Positions 54,167 through 63,025 are shown, numbered from the stretch's first letter. The stretch is 64,000 bases of DNA from Seohaeicola saemankumensis (GCF_042678485.1 NZ_JBHTKR010000001.1:62001-126000), one strand, 5' to 3'. Made by a program: numbers and translations. The notes: a model not told the origin generated them from the sequence alone.

Positions 54167-54184
54167 TTGTTTGACAGCTAACAA
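54167..54184. promoter_or_regulatory. Operator copy C, TTGTTTG-ACAG-CTAACAA, between marR and the Rieske gene
   Basis: Arms 54167-54173 and 54178-54184 match the shared consensus with 5-base perfect outer symmetry. A TTGACA box (54171-54176) overlaps it. It lies about 118 bases before the MarR start and 121 before the Rieske start, so it may control both, including autoregulation of MarR. Confidence 0.65.
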
Positions 54185-54304
54185 GTTTTTGGTGCGGAAT
54201 GGGGGAAAGGTCAAGCAGGACGACGGCGGCGTGTTGCGCGCCGGGCATCGCGTGATCGGCAAGGATCGTCCGCCTGGCGGGCGGCGCAACAGGAGGGTAG
54301 GACG

Positions 54305-55372
54305 ATGTCTTTCGTCAGGAACGCCTGGTATGTGGCCGGATGGTCGCATGATTTCGGCGCCGAGATGCGCGCCCTGACCATCGTGAATGAAACCATGGTG
54401 ATGTTCCGCGCCAGTGACGGTGCGCTTGTTGCGCTGGAGGATCGCTGCCCGCACCGGCAGTTGCCGCTGTCCAGGGGCAAGCGGATCGGCGATACGATCC
54501 AGTGCGGCTATCACGGGATGACCTTTGATCGCACCGGCGCCTGCGTCCGCGTGCCGGGGCAGGAGAACCTGCCCGCCAGCGCCTATGTCGATGCCTTCCC
54601 GGTCGAGGAACGCCATGGCATCGTCTGGGTCTGGACGGGGGAGCCTGACCGCGCCGATCCTGCCTTGATCTTCGACATGCCCGAATTCAGCGATCCGGCC
54701 TGGCATGTGCATCATGGCGACGCGCTGCATCTGCATGCGAATTACCTGAACGTGGCGGAAAACCTGGTGGACCCCGCGCATGTCAGCTTTGTGCATCCCA
54801 CGACGCTGGGCAGTTCCGCATCCGAGAATGTCCCTGTCCATGTCAGCACACGCGGCAAGGTCATTACCGCCTGGCGCTGGATCCGCGATGCGCCGCCTGT
54901 GGGGTTTTTCCAGAAGTTCGGCGGCTTTACCGGCAATGTCGACCGCTGGCACTACTACCATCTGCATCTGCCCAGCACCGCGGTGATCGATTTCGGCAGC
55001 GCCGATGCGGCGCTGAACCTGCCCGAGGACGAGCGCCAGAAAGGTGTGCGTATCTTCGCGCTGCATTTCGTGACCCCGGTGACCGAGGATTACACGATCG
55101 ACCACTGGATGCATATCCGCAACGCGGCGGTGGGCGATGATGCGGCCTCGGCGCAGATGGACGCGATGTTCCGCGTGGCCTTCGCCGAGGACAAGGAGAT
55201 CCTGGAGGCGATCCATATCGAGGAACAGCGCCCGCAAAAGCGCAAGCCCATCCGCATTGCCATAGACAAAGGCCCGAACGTATACCGTAAAAGGATACGC
55301 GACCTGATCGAAACCGAGGCGACCGAAGACCTTGGAGACCCTGTAAGACCAACTTTCGTCCAGCACGACTGA
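54305..55372 (+). CDS. Rieske non-heme iron oxygenase (VanA/phenoxybenzoate dioxygenase-like)
   Basis: A 355-residue Rieske oxygenase starting MSFVRNAWYVAGW, the spelling of VanA-type O- and N-demethylases and ring hydroxylases. Rieske ligands are Cys48, His50, Cys67 and His70 (CPHRQLP and CGYHG). The iron site has His159 and His164 in DPAHVSFVHP. AGGAGGG precedes the ATG. No reductase adjoins; the Fpr-like gene at 45.5 kb, under the same operator type, is a candidate, though VanA systems normally use a reductase with its own ferredoxin. It leads into the Liv-type transporter genes. Confidence 0.85.
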   Translation: MSFVRNAWYVAGWSHDFGAEMRALTIVNETMVMFRASDGALVALEDRCPHRQLPLSRGKRIGDTIQCGYHGMTFDRTGACVRVPGQENLPASAYVDAFPVEERHGIVWVWTGEPDRADPALIFDMPEFSDPAWHVHHGDALHLHANYLNVAENLVDPAHVSFVHPTTLGSSASENVPVHVSTRGKVITAWRWIRDAPPVGFFQKFGGFTGNVDRWHYYHLHLPSTAVIDFGSADAALNLPEDERQKGVRIFALHFVTPVTEDYTIDHWMHIRNAAVGDDAASAQMDAMFRVAFAEDKEILEAIHIEEQRPQKRKPIRIAIDKGPNVYRKRIRDLIETEATEDLGDPVRPTFVQHD

Positions 55373-55398
55373 GGACACCCAACAGAGAGGATATCCCA

Positions 55399-56604
55399 AT
55401 GCATCGCAAGACGTTTCTGAAAGGACTGGCAGGTGCGGCCGCACTTGCCATGGCGGGGCTTCCCGCCCTGGCGCAGGACACGATCAAGATCGGAGAGATC
55501 AACCATTACAAGCGCATGGCCGCCTTCGCCGAACCCTACAAGATGGGGATCGAGCTGGCGCTGGAAGAGGTGAACGGCGCAGGCGGCGTGCTGGGCAAGC
55601 CGCTGGAATTCATCTTCCGCGACGATCAGGGCGATCCCGGCGAGGCGATCAAGATCGCCGAGGAGCTGATGACGCGCGACGGCGCGGTCATGCTGACCGG
55701 CACCATCCTCAGCAACGTGGGCCTGGCGATTTCCTCGCTCGCGGCGGAAAAGAAATACCTCTATCTCGCGTCCGAACCGCTGGCGGATTCCATCGTCTGG
55801 GCCAGCGGCAACGATTATACCTTCCGGCTGCGGACCTCGACCTACATGCAGGCGGCGATGCTGGCCGAAGAGGCCGCGAAATCCGATGCGGTCCGCTATG
55901 CGACGATCGCGCCCAACTATGCCTATGGCAAGGAAGCGGTCGCGGCCTTCAAGACCGTGCTGACCCAGTTGAAACCGGATGTGGAATTCGTGACCGAGCA
56001 GTGGCCCGCGCTGTTCAAGATCGACGCGGGGGCCGAGGTTCAGGCGCTGGAACGCGCCAAGCCCGATGCCGTCTTCAACGTGACCTTCGGCACCGACCTT
56101 GCGAAATTCGTCCGCGAAGGCACGACGCGGGGCCTGTTTGACGGGCGCACGGTTTACGGGATGCTGACGGGCGAGCCGGAGTACCTCGATCCGCTGGCGG
56201 ACGAGGCGCCCGTCGGCTGGGTCGTCACCGGCTATCCCTGGTATGACGTGACGGACGCCTCCAACAAGGCTTTCGTCGATGCCTATCAGGCACGTTACAG
56301 CGACTATCCCCGCATCGGATCGCTGGTGGGCTACATGACCGTGCAATCCATCGCGGCGGCGCTGGAAAAGGCCGGCAGCACCGAGACCGAGGCGCTGAAG
56401 ATGGCCTTCAAGGGGCTTGAACTGGATACACCCGTCGGGCCGATCACCTATCGCGCGATTGACCATCAGGCGACCATGGGGGCTTTCGTCGGCACCATCG
56501 CGATGAAGGACGGCAAGGGCGTCATGGTCGACTGGACCTACAAGAACGGCGCCGATTACCTGCCCAGCGACGAAGAGGTCGCAAAGCTGCGCCCGGCGAA
56601 CTGA
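55399..56604 (+). CDS. ABC transporter substrate-binding protein, branched-chain amino acid type (LivK-like)
   Basis: A 401-residue type I periplasmic binding protein. The signal (RKTFLKGLAGAAALAMAG) ends around PALAQD. Mature text IKIGEINHYKRMAAFAEPYK and ALEEVNGAGGVLGKPLEFIF, then DDQGDPGEAIKIAEELM, is typical. Many Liv-type proteins bind aromatic acids or their derivatives rather than leucine; in this locus a pyridine carboxylate or related compound is likely. GAGAGGA precedes the ATG, 27 bases after the Rieske gene. Confidence 0.88.
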   Translation: MHRKTFLKGLAGAAALAMAGLPALAQDTIKIGEINHYKRMAAFAEPYKMGIELALEEVNGAGGVLGKPLEFIFRDDQGDPGEAIKIAEELMTRDGAVMLTGTILSNVGLAISSLAAEKKYLYLASEPLADSIVWASGNDYTFRLRTSTYMQAAMLAEEAAKSDAVRYATIAPNYAYGKEAVAAFKTVLTQLKPDVEFVTEQWPALFKIDAGAEVQALERAKPDAVFNVTFGTDLAKFVREGTTRGLFDGRTVYGMLTGEPEYLDPLADEAPVGWVVTGYPWYDVTDASNKAFVDAYQARYSDYPRIGSLVGYMTVQSIAAALEKAGSTETEALKMAFKGLELDTPVGPITYRAIDHQATMGAFVGTIAMKDGKGVMVDWTYKNGADYLPSDEEVAKLRPAN

Positions 56605-56621
56605 GCCTGCGCGCCACGATT

Positions 56622-56648
56622 GCGGGCGGCGGCTGGTCTGCCGCCCGC
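56622..56648 (+). terminator. GC-rich hairpin between LivK-like and permease genes
   Basis: Perfect 9-base arms GCGGGCGGC (56622-56630) and GCCGCCCGC (56640-56648) enclose a 9-base loop and are followed by ACCTCTT. It occupies the gap just after the binding-protein gene, as in the other transport operons here. Confidence 0.6.
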
Positions 56649-56730
56649 ACCTCTTGGTCAGCCGTGCCGCGCCTTTCGGGCGCGCCCGGCGCTGGCCTGA
56701 GCTTTCTCCAGAACAACCGGGGCCGCGCAT

Positions 56731-58593
56731 ATGGGTTTCTTCATCGCACAGCTTCTGACGGGGCTTGCCAATGCAGGCGCGCTGTTCATGGTCGCCTCGG
56801 GGCTGTCGCTGATCTTCGGCGTCACCCGGATCGTGAATTTCGCGCATGGATCGTTCTACATGCTGGGCGCCTATGTCGGCTACAGCCTGATGCAGGTGCT
56901 GCCGGGGGCGGTGGGGTTCTGGACCTCGATCCTGCTGGCGGGCGTGATCGTGGGGCTGATTGGCGTCATCGTGGAAATCTGTGTGCTGCGCCCGGTCTAC
57001 CGCGCGCCTGAACTGTTTCAGCTGGTCGCCACCTTCGGCGTGATCCTGGTGATCCAGGACCTGACCCTGATGACCTGGGGCGCCGAGGATGTGCTGGGTC
57101 CGCGTGCCCCCGGCCTGACCGGCGTGGTGCGGATCATGGGCGAGCCGGTGCCGAAATACGATCTTGCGCTGCTGGTGATCACGCCCTTCGTGGCGCTGGC
57201 CCTGTGGTATCTGATCACGCGTACGCGGGTCGGCGTGCTGGTGCGCGCTGCCACCCAGGACCGCGAGATGGTGGGCGCGCTGGGCGTCAACCAGTCCTGG
57301 CTGTTCACCGGCGTCTTCTTTCTGGGCTGCGCGCTGGCGGGCCTGGGCGGGGCGCTGCAACTGCCCAAGGGCGGGGCCGACCTGCTGATGGATTTCAACA
57401 TCCTGACGGCGGTTTTCGTCGTCGTGGTGATCGGCGGCATGGGGTCGCTGCCTGGCGCCTATCTGGCGGCGGTGCTGATCTCGGTGCTTGGCGTTTTCGG
57501 CGTCACCTATATGCCGCAAAGCACGCTGGTGCTGATGTTCGTGATCATGGTGCTGGTCTTGATGATCCGCCCCTATGGCCTGTTCGGCCGCCCCGAAGTG
57601 GCGGGCGAACATGGCCAGGTCGGCGAGCCCGAGCGCCCGATCAAACCTGCCGGGCCGCGCGCGCGCATGATCGTGGCCGCGGGGCTGGCGCTGCTGGCGC
57701 TGATGCCGGTCTACGGGTCAAGTTTCGCGCTGGTGCTGGCCACCGATATCCTGATCTTCTGCCTCTTCGCCGCCAGCCTGCATTTCATCCTTGGCCTTGG
57801 CGGGCTGGTCAGTTTCGGCCATGCCGCGTTTTTCGGAGGTGGGGCCTATGTCGCGGCCCTGCTGGTCACCTATGCCGAGACGCCGATGGAACTGGCCCTG
57901 CTGCTGGCGCCGCTGGGCGCGGGCATGGCCGCCATCATCATCGGCTGGGTCTGCCTGCGGTTGACGGGCGTCTATTTCGCCATGCTCACGCTGGCGTTTT
58001 CGCAGCTGCTGTGGAGCCTTGTGTTCCAGTGGGGCGAGGTGACGCGCGGCGATGACGGGCTGGTGAATATCTGGCCCTCGGCCTGGGCCTCTGGCACCAC
58101 GGTCTATTTCTACCTGACGCTGGTGATCTGTACGGGCGGAATCCTGTTTCTGCGCCACGCAGCCCATGCGCCTTTCGGCTATGCGCTGCGCGCCGCCCGC
58201 GACAGCGCCCGCCAGGCCGAGGCGACGGGGATCAACACCAAGCGCGTGCAATGGGCGGCCTTCGCGCTGGCCGGTGCCATGGCCGGTGTCGCGGGGGGGC
58301 TGTTCGTCTTTTCCAAGGGCAGCGTCTTTCCCAACGAGCTTGAGATCGCGCGCAGCTTCGATGCGCTGATCGTGGTCTTCCTGGGTGGGGTCAAGACGCT
58401 GGCGGGCGGTGTCGTCGGCGGCGCCGCGCTGGAAGGGGTCAAGGATATCCTGACCCGCTTTGAATACTGGCGTCTGGCGCTGGGCATCCTGATCATCGTG
58501 GTGGTGATCCTGGCGCCTGACGGGCTGGTCGGCACCGCGCGCAAGCTGGGCGAACGCTGGGGCCTGTTGCGCGGCACGGAGGACAGCAAATGA
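56731..58593 (+). CDS. Fused branched-chain amino acid type ABC permease (LivH-LivM)
   Basis: A 620-residue double permease. Residues 1 to about 290 are LivH-like (MVASGLSLIFGVTRIVNFAH, then GVLVRAATQDREMVGALGVN). After a short linker near 295-310, residues to 600 are LivM-like (GLGGLVSFGHAAFFGGGAYV, YALRAARDSARQAEATGIN, FLGGVKTLAGGVVGGA). Both ATPase-contact loops are present. The usual two genes are thus one, giving fixed 1:1 pairing. No strong ribosome binding site precedes the ATG. It overlaps the LivG gene as ATGA. Confidence 0.9.
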   Translation: MGFFIAQLLTGLANAGALFMVASGLSLIFGVTRIVNFAHGSFYMLGAYVGYSLMQVLPGAVGFWTSILLAGVIVGLIGVIVEICVLRPVYRAPELFQLVATFGVILVIQDLTLMTWGAEDVLGPRAPGLTGVVRIMGEPVPKYDLALLVITPFVALALWYLITRTRVGVLVRAATQDREMVGALGVNQSWLFTGVFFLGCALAGLGGALQLPKGGADLLMDFNILTAVFVVVVIGGMGSLPGAYLAAVLISVLGVFGVTYMPQSTLVLMFVIMVLVLMIRPYGLFGRPEVAGEHGQVGEPERPIKPAGPRARMIVAAGLALLALMPVYGSSFALVLATDILIFCLFAASLHFILGLGGLVSFGHAAFFGGGAYVAALLVTYAETPMELALLLAPLGAGMAAIIIGWVCLRLTGVYFAMLTLAFSQLLWSLVFQWGEVTRGDDGLVNIWPSAWASGTTVYFYLTLVICTGGILFLRHAAHAPFGYALRAARDSARQAEATGINTKRVQWAAFALAGAMAGVAGGLFVFSKGSVFPNELEIARSFDALIVVFLGGVKTLAGGVVGGAALEGVKDILTRFEYWRLALGILIIVVVILAPDGLVGTARKLGERWGLLRGTEDSK

Positions 58594-59369
58594 GCATCGT
58601 TCTGGAAACCCAGGGCCTGTCGAAATCCTTCGGCGCGATCAAGGCCGTGTCGGACGTGTCCTTTGCCCTGCACAAGGGCGAACTGCTGGCGATGATCGGC
58701 CCCAATGGCGCGGGCAAGAGCACCTGTTTCAACATGCTGATGGGTCAGTTGAAACCCACGGCCGGCACCGTCTGGCTGAACGGTCAGGACCTGGCGGGAC
58801 TGGGCCCCCGCCAGATCTGGCGCATGGGGGTGGGGCGGACGTTCCAGATCACCGGCACATATGCGTCGATGACGGTGGCGGAAAACGTGCAGATGGCGCT
58901 GATCTCGCATCATCGCCGGGTCTTTTCGATTCTGCCCTATGCGCACAGGCTTTATCGTGACCGGGCGCTGGACCTGCTGAACCTGGTGGGCATGGCCGAT
59001 CAGGCGGACCGGCATTGCGCGGTACTGGCTTACGGCGATCTGAAGCGGCTGGAACTGGCGATTGCGCTGGCGCATGAACCCAGCCTGCTGCTGATGGATG
59101 AACCCACCGCCGGGATGGCCCCGCGTGAACGGATCGCCCTGATGCAACTGACCGCCGATATCGTGCGCGATCGCGGCGTCAGCGTGCTGTTTACCGAACA
59201 TGACATGGATGTGGTCTTTGCCCATGCACACCGGGTCATGGTGCTGAACCGGGGCCAGCTGATCGCGGATGGCACGGTCGATCAGATCCGCAACGATCCG
59301 CGCGTGCAAGAGGTGTACCTGGGTGGTGGCACCCTGTTCCACGCCGCCGAGGAGGGCCAGCATGCTTGA
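58590..59369 (+). CDS. ABC transporter ATPase, LivG type
   Basis: A 259-residue ATPase. Walker A is GPNGAGKST near residue 36, the signature region reads LAYGDLKRLELAIAL, as usual for the weakly conserved LivG signature, and Walker B is LLLMDEPTAGM. The H-loop is TEHDMDVVF. It overlaps the permease gene before it and the LivF gene after it. Confidence 0.92.
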   Translation: MSIVLETQGLSKSFGAIKAVSDVSFALHKGELLAMIGPNGAGKSTCFNMLMGQLKPTAGTVWLNGQDLAGLGPRQIWRMGVGRTFQITGTYASMTVAENVQMALISHHRRVFSILPYAHRLYRDRALDLLNLVGMADQADRHCAVLAYGDLKRLELAIALAHEPSLLLMDEPTAGMAPRERIALMQLTADIVRDRGVSVLFTEHDMDVVFAHAHRVMVLNRGQLIADGTVDQIRNDPRVQEVYLGGGTLFHAAEEGQHA

Positions 59370-60063
59370 GATCGCATCCGTCAACAGCTTCTACGGCAAG
59401 GCCCATGTTCTCAGCGATCTCAGCTTTTCGGTCCAGCGCGGGCAGGTCGCGGCCCTGCTGGGGCGCAACGGGGCGGGCAAGTCCACCACGATGAAATCCA
59501 TCATGCAGCTGGTTGCGCCGCGCAGCGGGCAGGTCCGCTTCATGGGGAAGGATCTTGTCGGCCTTGCGCCGCACCGGGTCGCCAAGATGGGCCTTGGCTA
59601 TGTGCCAGAGGATCGGCGCATCTTCACCGACCTCACGGTGCTGGAAAACCTTGAGGTGGGCCGCCAGCCCCCGCGCGAAGGCACGGTCACATGGACCCGC
59701 GACATGCTCTTCGATCTCTTTCCCAACCTGGCCGAACGGCGCAACAACCGGGGCAAGGAAATGTCGGGTGGCGAGCAGCAGATGCTGACCATCGCGCGTA
59801 CGCTGATGGGCAACCCCAGCTTCGTGCTGCTGGACGAACCCAGTGAAGGCATCGCCCCGGTCATTGTCGAACAGATGGCCCGCGTGATCCTGCAACTGAA
59901 ATCCGAAGGTTTGACGGTCCTATTGTCGGAACAGAACCTGCATTTCGCCCGTGCCGTGGCCGATGTGGCCATCATCATCGAAGGCGGCGCGCAGAAGTTC
60001 CACGGCTCCTTGGCCGAGTTGAACGCCCACCCCGAGATCAGGGATGCCTATCTGTCGGTCTGA
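59362..60063 (+). CDS. ABC transporter ATPase, LivF type
   Basis: A 233-residue ATPase. Walker A GRNGAGKSTT near residue 34, signature MSGGEQQMLTIAR, Walker B FVLLDEPSEGIAP and H-loop SEQNLHFA are all present. The ATG at 59362 overlaps the LivG gene by eight bases. It ends the rightward 54-60 kb run; a terminator hairpin follows in the convergent gap. Confidence 0.92.
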   Translation: MLEIASVNSFYGKAHVLSDLSFSVQRGQVAALLGRNGAGKSTTMKSIMQLVAPRSGQVRFMGKDLVGLAPHRVAKMGLGYVPEDRRIFTDLTVLENLEVGRQPPREGTVTWTRDMLFDLFPNLAERRNNRGKEMSGGEQQMLTIARTLMGNPSFVLLDEPSEGIAPVIVEQMARVILQLKSEGLTVLLSEQNLHFARAVADVAIIIEGGAQKFHGSLAELNAHPEIRDAYLSV

Positions 60064-60093
60064 ACGCGGGCGTGGCGTGGTGATGCCGCGCGG

Positions 60094-60111
60094 GCTTGCC
60101 GGGCGGCAAGC
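60094..60111. terminator. Hairpin between the Liv operon and the third TRAP operon
   Basis: Perfect 7-base arms GCTTGCC (60094-60100) and GGCAAGC (60105-60111) close a 4-base loop in the 83-base gap between two converging operons. TGTCT follows on the plus strand. Confidence 0.55.
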
Positions 60112-60146
60112 TGTCTGCAATGTCGCGTGGCAATGGCTGTCAGATA

Positions 60147-60674
60147 TCAATCCAGTTGCGACGGGGGCGCGCCGCGTGGGCTGTCACCCGCCCATCGTGC
60201 CGCAAGGTGCAACAGGATGATGATCATGGACAGCGGAACGGAAACCGAGATCCAGACCATCGGTATGCCAAGCGTGTCGGCCGTCAGCCCGGATTGACGC
60301 GCCAGGTAGCCTTTGGCAAATCCGCCCTTCAGGCCCATGAAGCAGAAATAGACGACCGGCAGCACGAAGGTCAGCACCGCCGCGGACTGGATCGCTTCGG
60401 CCAGGTGCCCCAGAAGATGCGGACGCGGGGGAAACACGCTTTCCATCAGGACTGCATCCGCGCGGGTCTTGAACGACAGGGTCGCCCCCAAAAGCCCTGT
60501 CCAGACCATTGCGTAGCGGGCCACATCCTCGGTCCAGACGGGGGGCGCGGAAAACACGTAGCGCGCGACGATCTGGATCATCACGGTGAAAAACATCAGG
60601 CAGACCGCCAGGACCGCGATGTGGCGCACAGCCTTGTGCAAGCCGTCGCTGAGGTCGATGATCATCTTGCGCAT
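60147..60674 (-). CDS. TRAP transporter small permease (DctQ type), third operon
   Basis: A 175-residue DctQ protein with four helices: FFTVMIQIVARYVFSAPPVW with the family RYVF motif, then ARYAMVWTGLLGATLSFKTR with the following acidic residue. The start follows the binding-protein gene after a 57-base gap filled by a hairpin. In this operon the order is amidase, large permease, binding protein, small permease, so DctQ comes last, which is unusual. Confidence 0.88.
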   Translation of the reverse strand: MRKMIIDLSDGLHKAVRHIAVLAVCLMFFTVMIQIVARYVFSAPPVWTEDVARYAMVWTGLLGATLSFKTRADAVLMESVFPPRPHLLGHLAEAIQSAAVLTFVLPVVYFCFMGLKGGFAKGYLARQSGLTADTLGIPMVWISVSVPLSMIIILLHLAARWAGDSPRGAPPSQLD

Positions 60675-60694
60675 CGTCGTTCTCCGGTCGGAAG

Positions 60695-60728
60695 GGACAG
60701 GCGGGCCGGGATCGTGGCCCGCCTGTCC
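60695..60728 (-). terminator. Strong hairpin between dctP and dctQ, third operon
   Basis: Perfect 13-base arms (60695-60707 and 60716-60728, GGACAGGCGGGCC and complement) surround an 8-base loop directly after the binding-protein stop codon. It is the strongest of the five hairpins that follow binding-protein genes in this window. Confidence 0.7.
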
Positions 60729-60731
60729 GGC

Positions 60732-61706
60732 TTAGCGATTGGCGTCGGACAGATCGGTCCAGATCTTGACGTCGGCGCTGGGCATCAGGTCGGATTCATA
60801 AACGGCCTTGGATGCCTCGCGGAAAACGGCGCGTTCCTCCGCGGTCAGGCGCTGGACTGTGACGCTTTTCTCCTCAAGCGCGGTCAGACCGGATTCCGAG
60901 GCTTTGGCCAGCCATTCACGATTGGCCGCATCGGCGGCGACAACGGCGGCATCGACGGTGGCGCGCTCGGCGTCGGTCAGCCCGTCATACCATGCCTTGG
61001 ACATCAGCACGGCGCGCATCGGGATGATCACGCCCGCATCCGAGAAATGACGCACGAAATCCGTCTGCCCGAACATCACCGGCACGAAGGGCGAGTTCAG
61101 GTAGCCGTCGATCACGCCGGTCTGCAGACCTGCGGGCACTTCGCCCCATGGCACGATGGTGCCGCTGGACCCCCAGGCCTGGTACATCGCGATCTGCGCG
61201 TCATCCAGCGCCCGCATCCGCAGGCTGGACATGTCGGCAGGGTTACGCACGGCCTGCGTGGTGGTGATGATCCCCGAGGACGGGCCGATCGGAACAAGGG
61301 CCGCAACCCGTACATCCTGCGCCGCGAGGCTGTTGTTCAAGCGTTCGAACACATTTCCGGCGGCAACGGCGCGGTCCATATGGGCGGCGTCGTCGAAGAT
61401 ATAGGGCAGGCGCACGCCATAGATGAAGGGGTCGACCTGCGCGATGGACCGCACATCCGACAGCGACACCTCCAGCAGCCCGGTCGAGACCTGGTCGAAT
61501 TTCTCGGCCTCGTTGCCGACAGAGCCGGCGGGCATTTCGCGTGTCTCCATTCCGCCGGCTTTCAGCGCGTTGCCGAAGGCGAAGGCCCAGTTGTAGGACC
61601 CCGATTGTTCCATGTCGGGTTTGCCATCCAGCGCGATCTTGACCTCGGCCGTAGCCGTGGTGGACATGGCCAGCAGTGCCGCCAGTGTGAGTGCCTTGAG
61701 TGTCAT
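60732..61706 (-). CDS. TRAP transporter substrate-binding protein (DctP), third operon
   Basis: A 324-residue DctP-family protein. The Sec signal ends around STTATAE (about residue 21). Family text includes GLLEVSLSDVRSIAQVDPFI, then SSLRMRALDDAQIAMYQAWG, where the ligand-binding Arg of the family (LRMR) lies, and QTGVIDGYLN. GGGAGG precedes the ATG at 61706. A carboxylate ligand is expected from the conserved arginine. Confidence 0.87.
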   Translation of the reverse strand: MTLKALTLAALLAMSTTATAEVKIALDGKPDMEQSGSYNWAFAFGNALKAGGMETREMPAGSVGNEAEKFDQVSTGLLEVSLSDVRSIAQVDPFIYGVRLPYIFDDAAHMDRAVAAGNVFERLNNSLAAQDVRVAALVPIGPSSGIITTTQAVRNPADMSSLRMRALDDAQIAMYQAWGSSGTIVPWGEVPAGLQTGVIDGYLNSPFVPVMFGQTDFVRHFSDAGVIIPMRAVLMSKAWYDGLTDAERATVDAAVVAADAANREWLAKASESGLTALEEKSVTVQRLTAEERAVFREASKAVYESDLMPSADVKIWTDLSDANR

Positions 61707-61713
61707 GAGGTAC

Positions 61714-61736
61714 CTCCCAGTTCCCAGTTCCCAGTT
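61714..61736 (-). repeat. Three copies of a 7-base direct repeat before dctP
   Basis: The unit CCCAGTT (AACTGGG on the transcribed strand) occurs three times in a row between the large permease stop and the binding-protein start. The last unit runs into the GGGAGG ribosome binding site. Changes in copy number by slippage would alter spacing upstream of the site. Confidence 0.6.
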
Positions 61737-61741
61737 TGTCG

Positions 61742-63025
61742 TCAGTTCACGGAAAATCCGAACAGGCGCGGCAATGCGAGGCTGAGGCTTGGCCAGTAGA
61801 CCAGCGCCAGCAACACAAGCACCTGCACGGCAATGAATGGCAGCGCGGTATATGCCAGCCGCCAGTAGTTCAGATTGGTCAGCGCCGCGACGACGACCAG
61901 GCATTTGCCCAGTGGCGGCGTGATCAGGCCGACGCAGAGGTTGAAGCACAGCACGATGCCCAGGTGGATGGGGCTGATCCCCTGTTCCAGGGCCTGCGGG
62001 GCAAAGAGCGGGATCAGCAGGGTCAGCGCCACGGGCGTGTCCATGAACATGCCCGCGACCAGGAAGACCGCCATCAGAAAGAACAGGTATTTCGTCCCGG
62101 TCAGGCCAAAGCTGTCGACCCATCCCGCCAGCGCCTGCGACCAGCCCAATTGCCCGGCCAGGTATCCCAGCACCGAAATCGCGGCGAGGATGATGAAGAT
62201 CGTGCCCGTCATCTTTGCGGTCGCCTCGACCGCGTCGAAGATCATGCGCCAGTCCAGCCCCTTGTAGAACTGCCCCGCCATAAGCGCGAACAGCACGGCG
62301 ATGGCCGACCCCTCGGTCGGCGTGGCCAACCCGAACACCAGCGAGCCCAGGATGATGACAGGCAGGCACAACGCGGGGGCCGCATTGATCAGGCTGGGCA
62401 GGAAGCGTGGCAAAGTCTCGGATTTGCCGCCCGGATGATCCTGGGCGACGGCGATCCCGGCGTTCAGCGCCATCAGGCTGGCCGCCAGCAGCAAGCCGGG
62501 GACCACGCCCGCGATGAACAGGGCCGCGACCGATGTGCCGGTCAGGCCGCCGTAGATGATCATGATGATCGACGGCGGGATGATCGGCCCGATCATCGAC
62601 GATGCGGCGGTGATCGCACCGGCGTAATAGGGGGTGTAGCCGCGCGCGGTCATTTCCGGCACGAAGGTGCGTGACAGGGCCGCGCTATCCGCGACGGCGG
62701 ACCCCGAGATGCCGGCGAAAAAGACGCTGGTCAGGATATTCACATGACCCAGGCCACCCTTGAACCGGCCCACGAGGGACATCGCAAAGTCGATCAGGCT
62801 GCGCGTGGCACCGGCGCGGCTCATGATCTCGGCGGTCAGAATGAACATCGGCATCGCCATGAAGGCGAAGACATCAAGTTGCGCGAAGATCCGTTGTGGC
62901 AGGACCGACAGGAATTGCGCCTTGTCGGTGGCGATGAATGTCACGATCGACACCGCACCCATCAGATAGGCAAATGCCGTGCCGGTGATCAGCAGAACGA
63001 TGAAGACGAGGGGGACATAGAACAT
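61742..63025 (-). CDS. TRAP transporter large permease (DctM type), third operon
   Basis: A 427-residue large TRAP permease with twelve or so helices. Typical stretches are AFMAMPMFILTAEIMSRAG near residue 55, the ASSMIGPIIPPSIIMIIYGG loop near 145, FGLATPTEGSAIAVLFALM and LITPPLGKCLVV. Its start lies three bases after the stop of an amidase gene. It forms the channel of the third TRAP importer together with the DctP and DctQ encoded just downstream. Confidence 0.92.
   Translation of the reverse strand: MFYVPLVFIVLLITGTAFAYLMGAVSIVTFIATDKAQFLSVLPQRIFAQLDVFAFMAMPMFILTAEIMSRAGATRSLIDFAMSLVGRFKGGLGHVNILTSVFFAGISGSAVADSAALSRTFVPEMTARGYTPYYAGAITAASSMIGPIIPPSIIMIIYGGLTGTSVAALFIAGVVPGLLLAASLMALNAGIAVAQDHPGGKSETLPRFLPSLINAAPALCLPVIILGSLVFGLATPTEGSAIAVLFALMAGQFYKGLDWRMIFDAVEATAKMTGTIFIILAAISVLGYLAGQLGWSQALAGWVDSFGLTGTKYLFFLMAVFLVAGMFMDTPVALTLLIPLFAPQALEQGISPIHLGIVLCFNLCVGLITPPLGKCLVVVAALTNLNYWRLAYTALPFIAVQVLVLLALVYWPSLSLALPRLFGFSVN

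Noticed and set aside
55090..57612. An 840-residue antisense open frame over the Rieske, LivK and LivH-LivM genes
   Set aside because: It is the shadow of three well-supported plus-strand genes; composition is His, Arg and Gln rich and no domain is recognisable.
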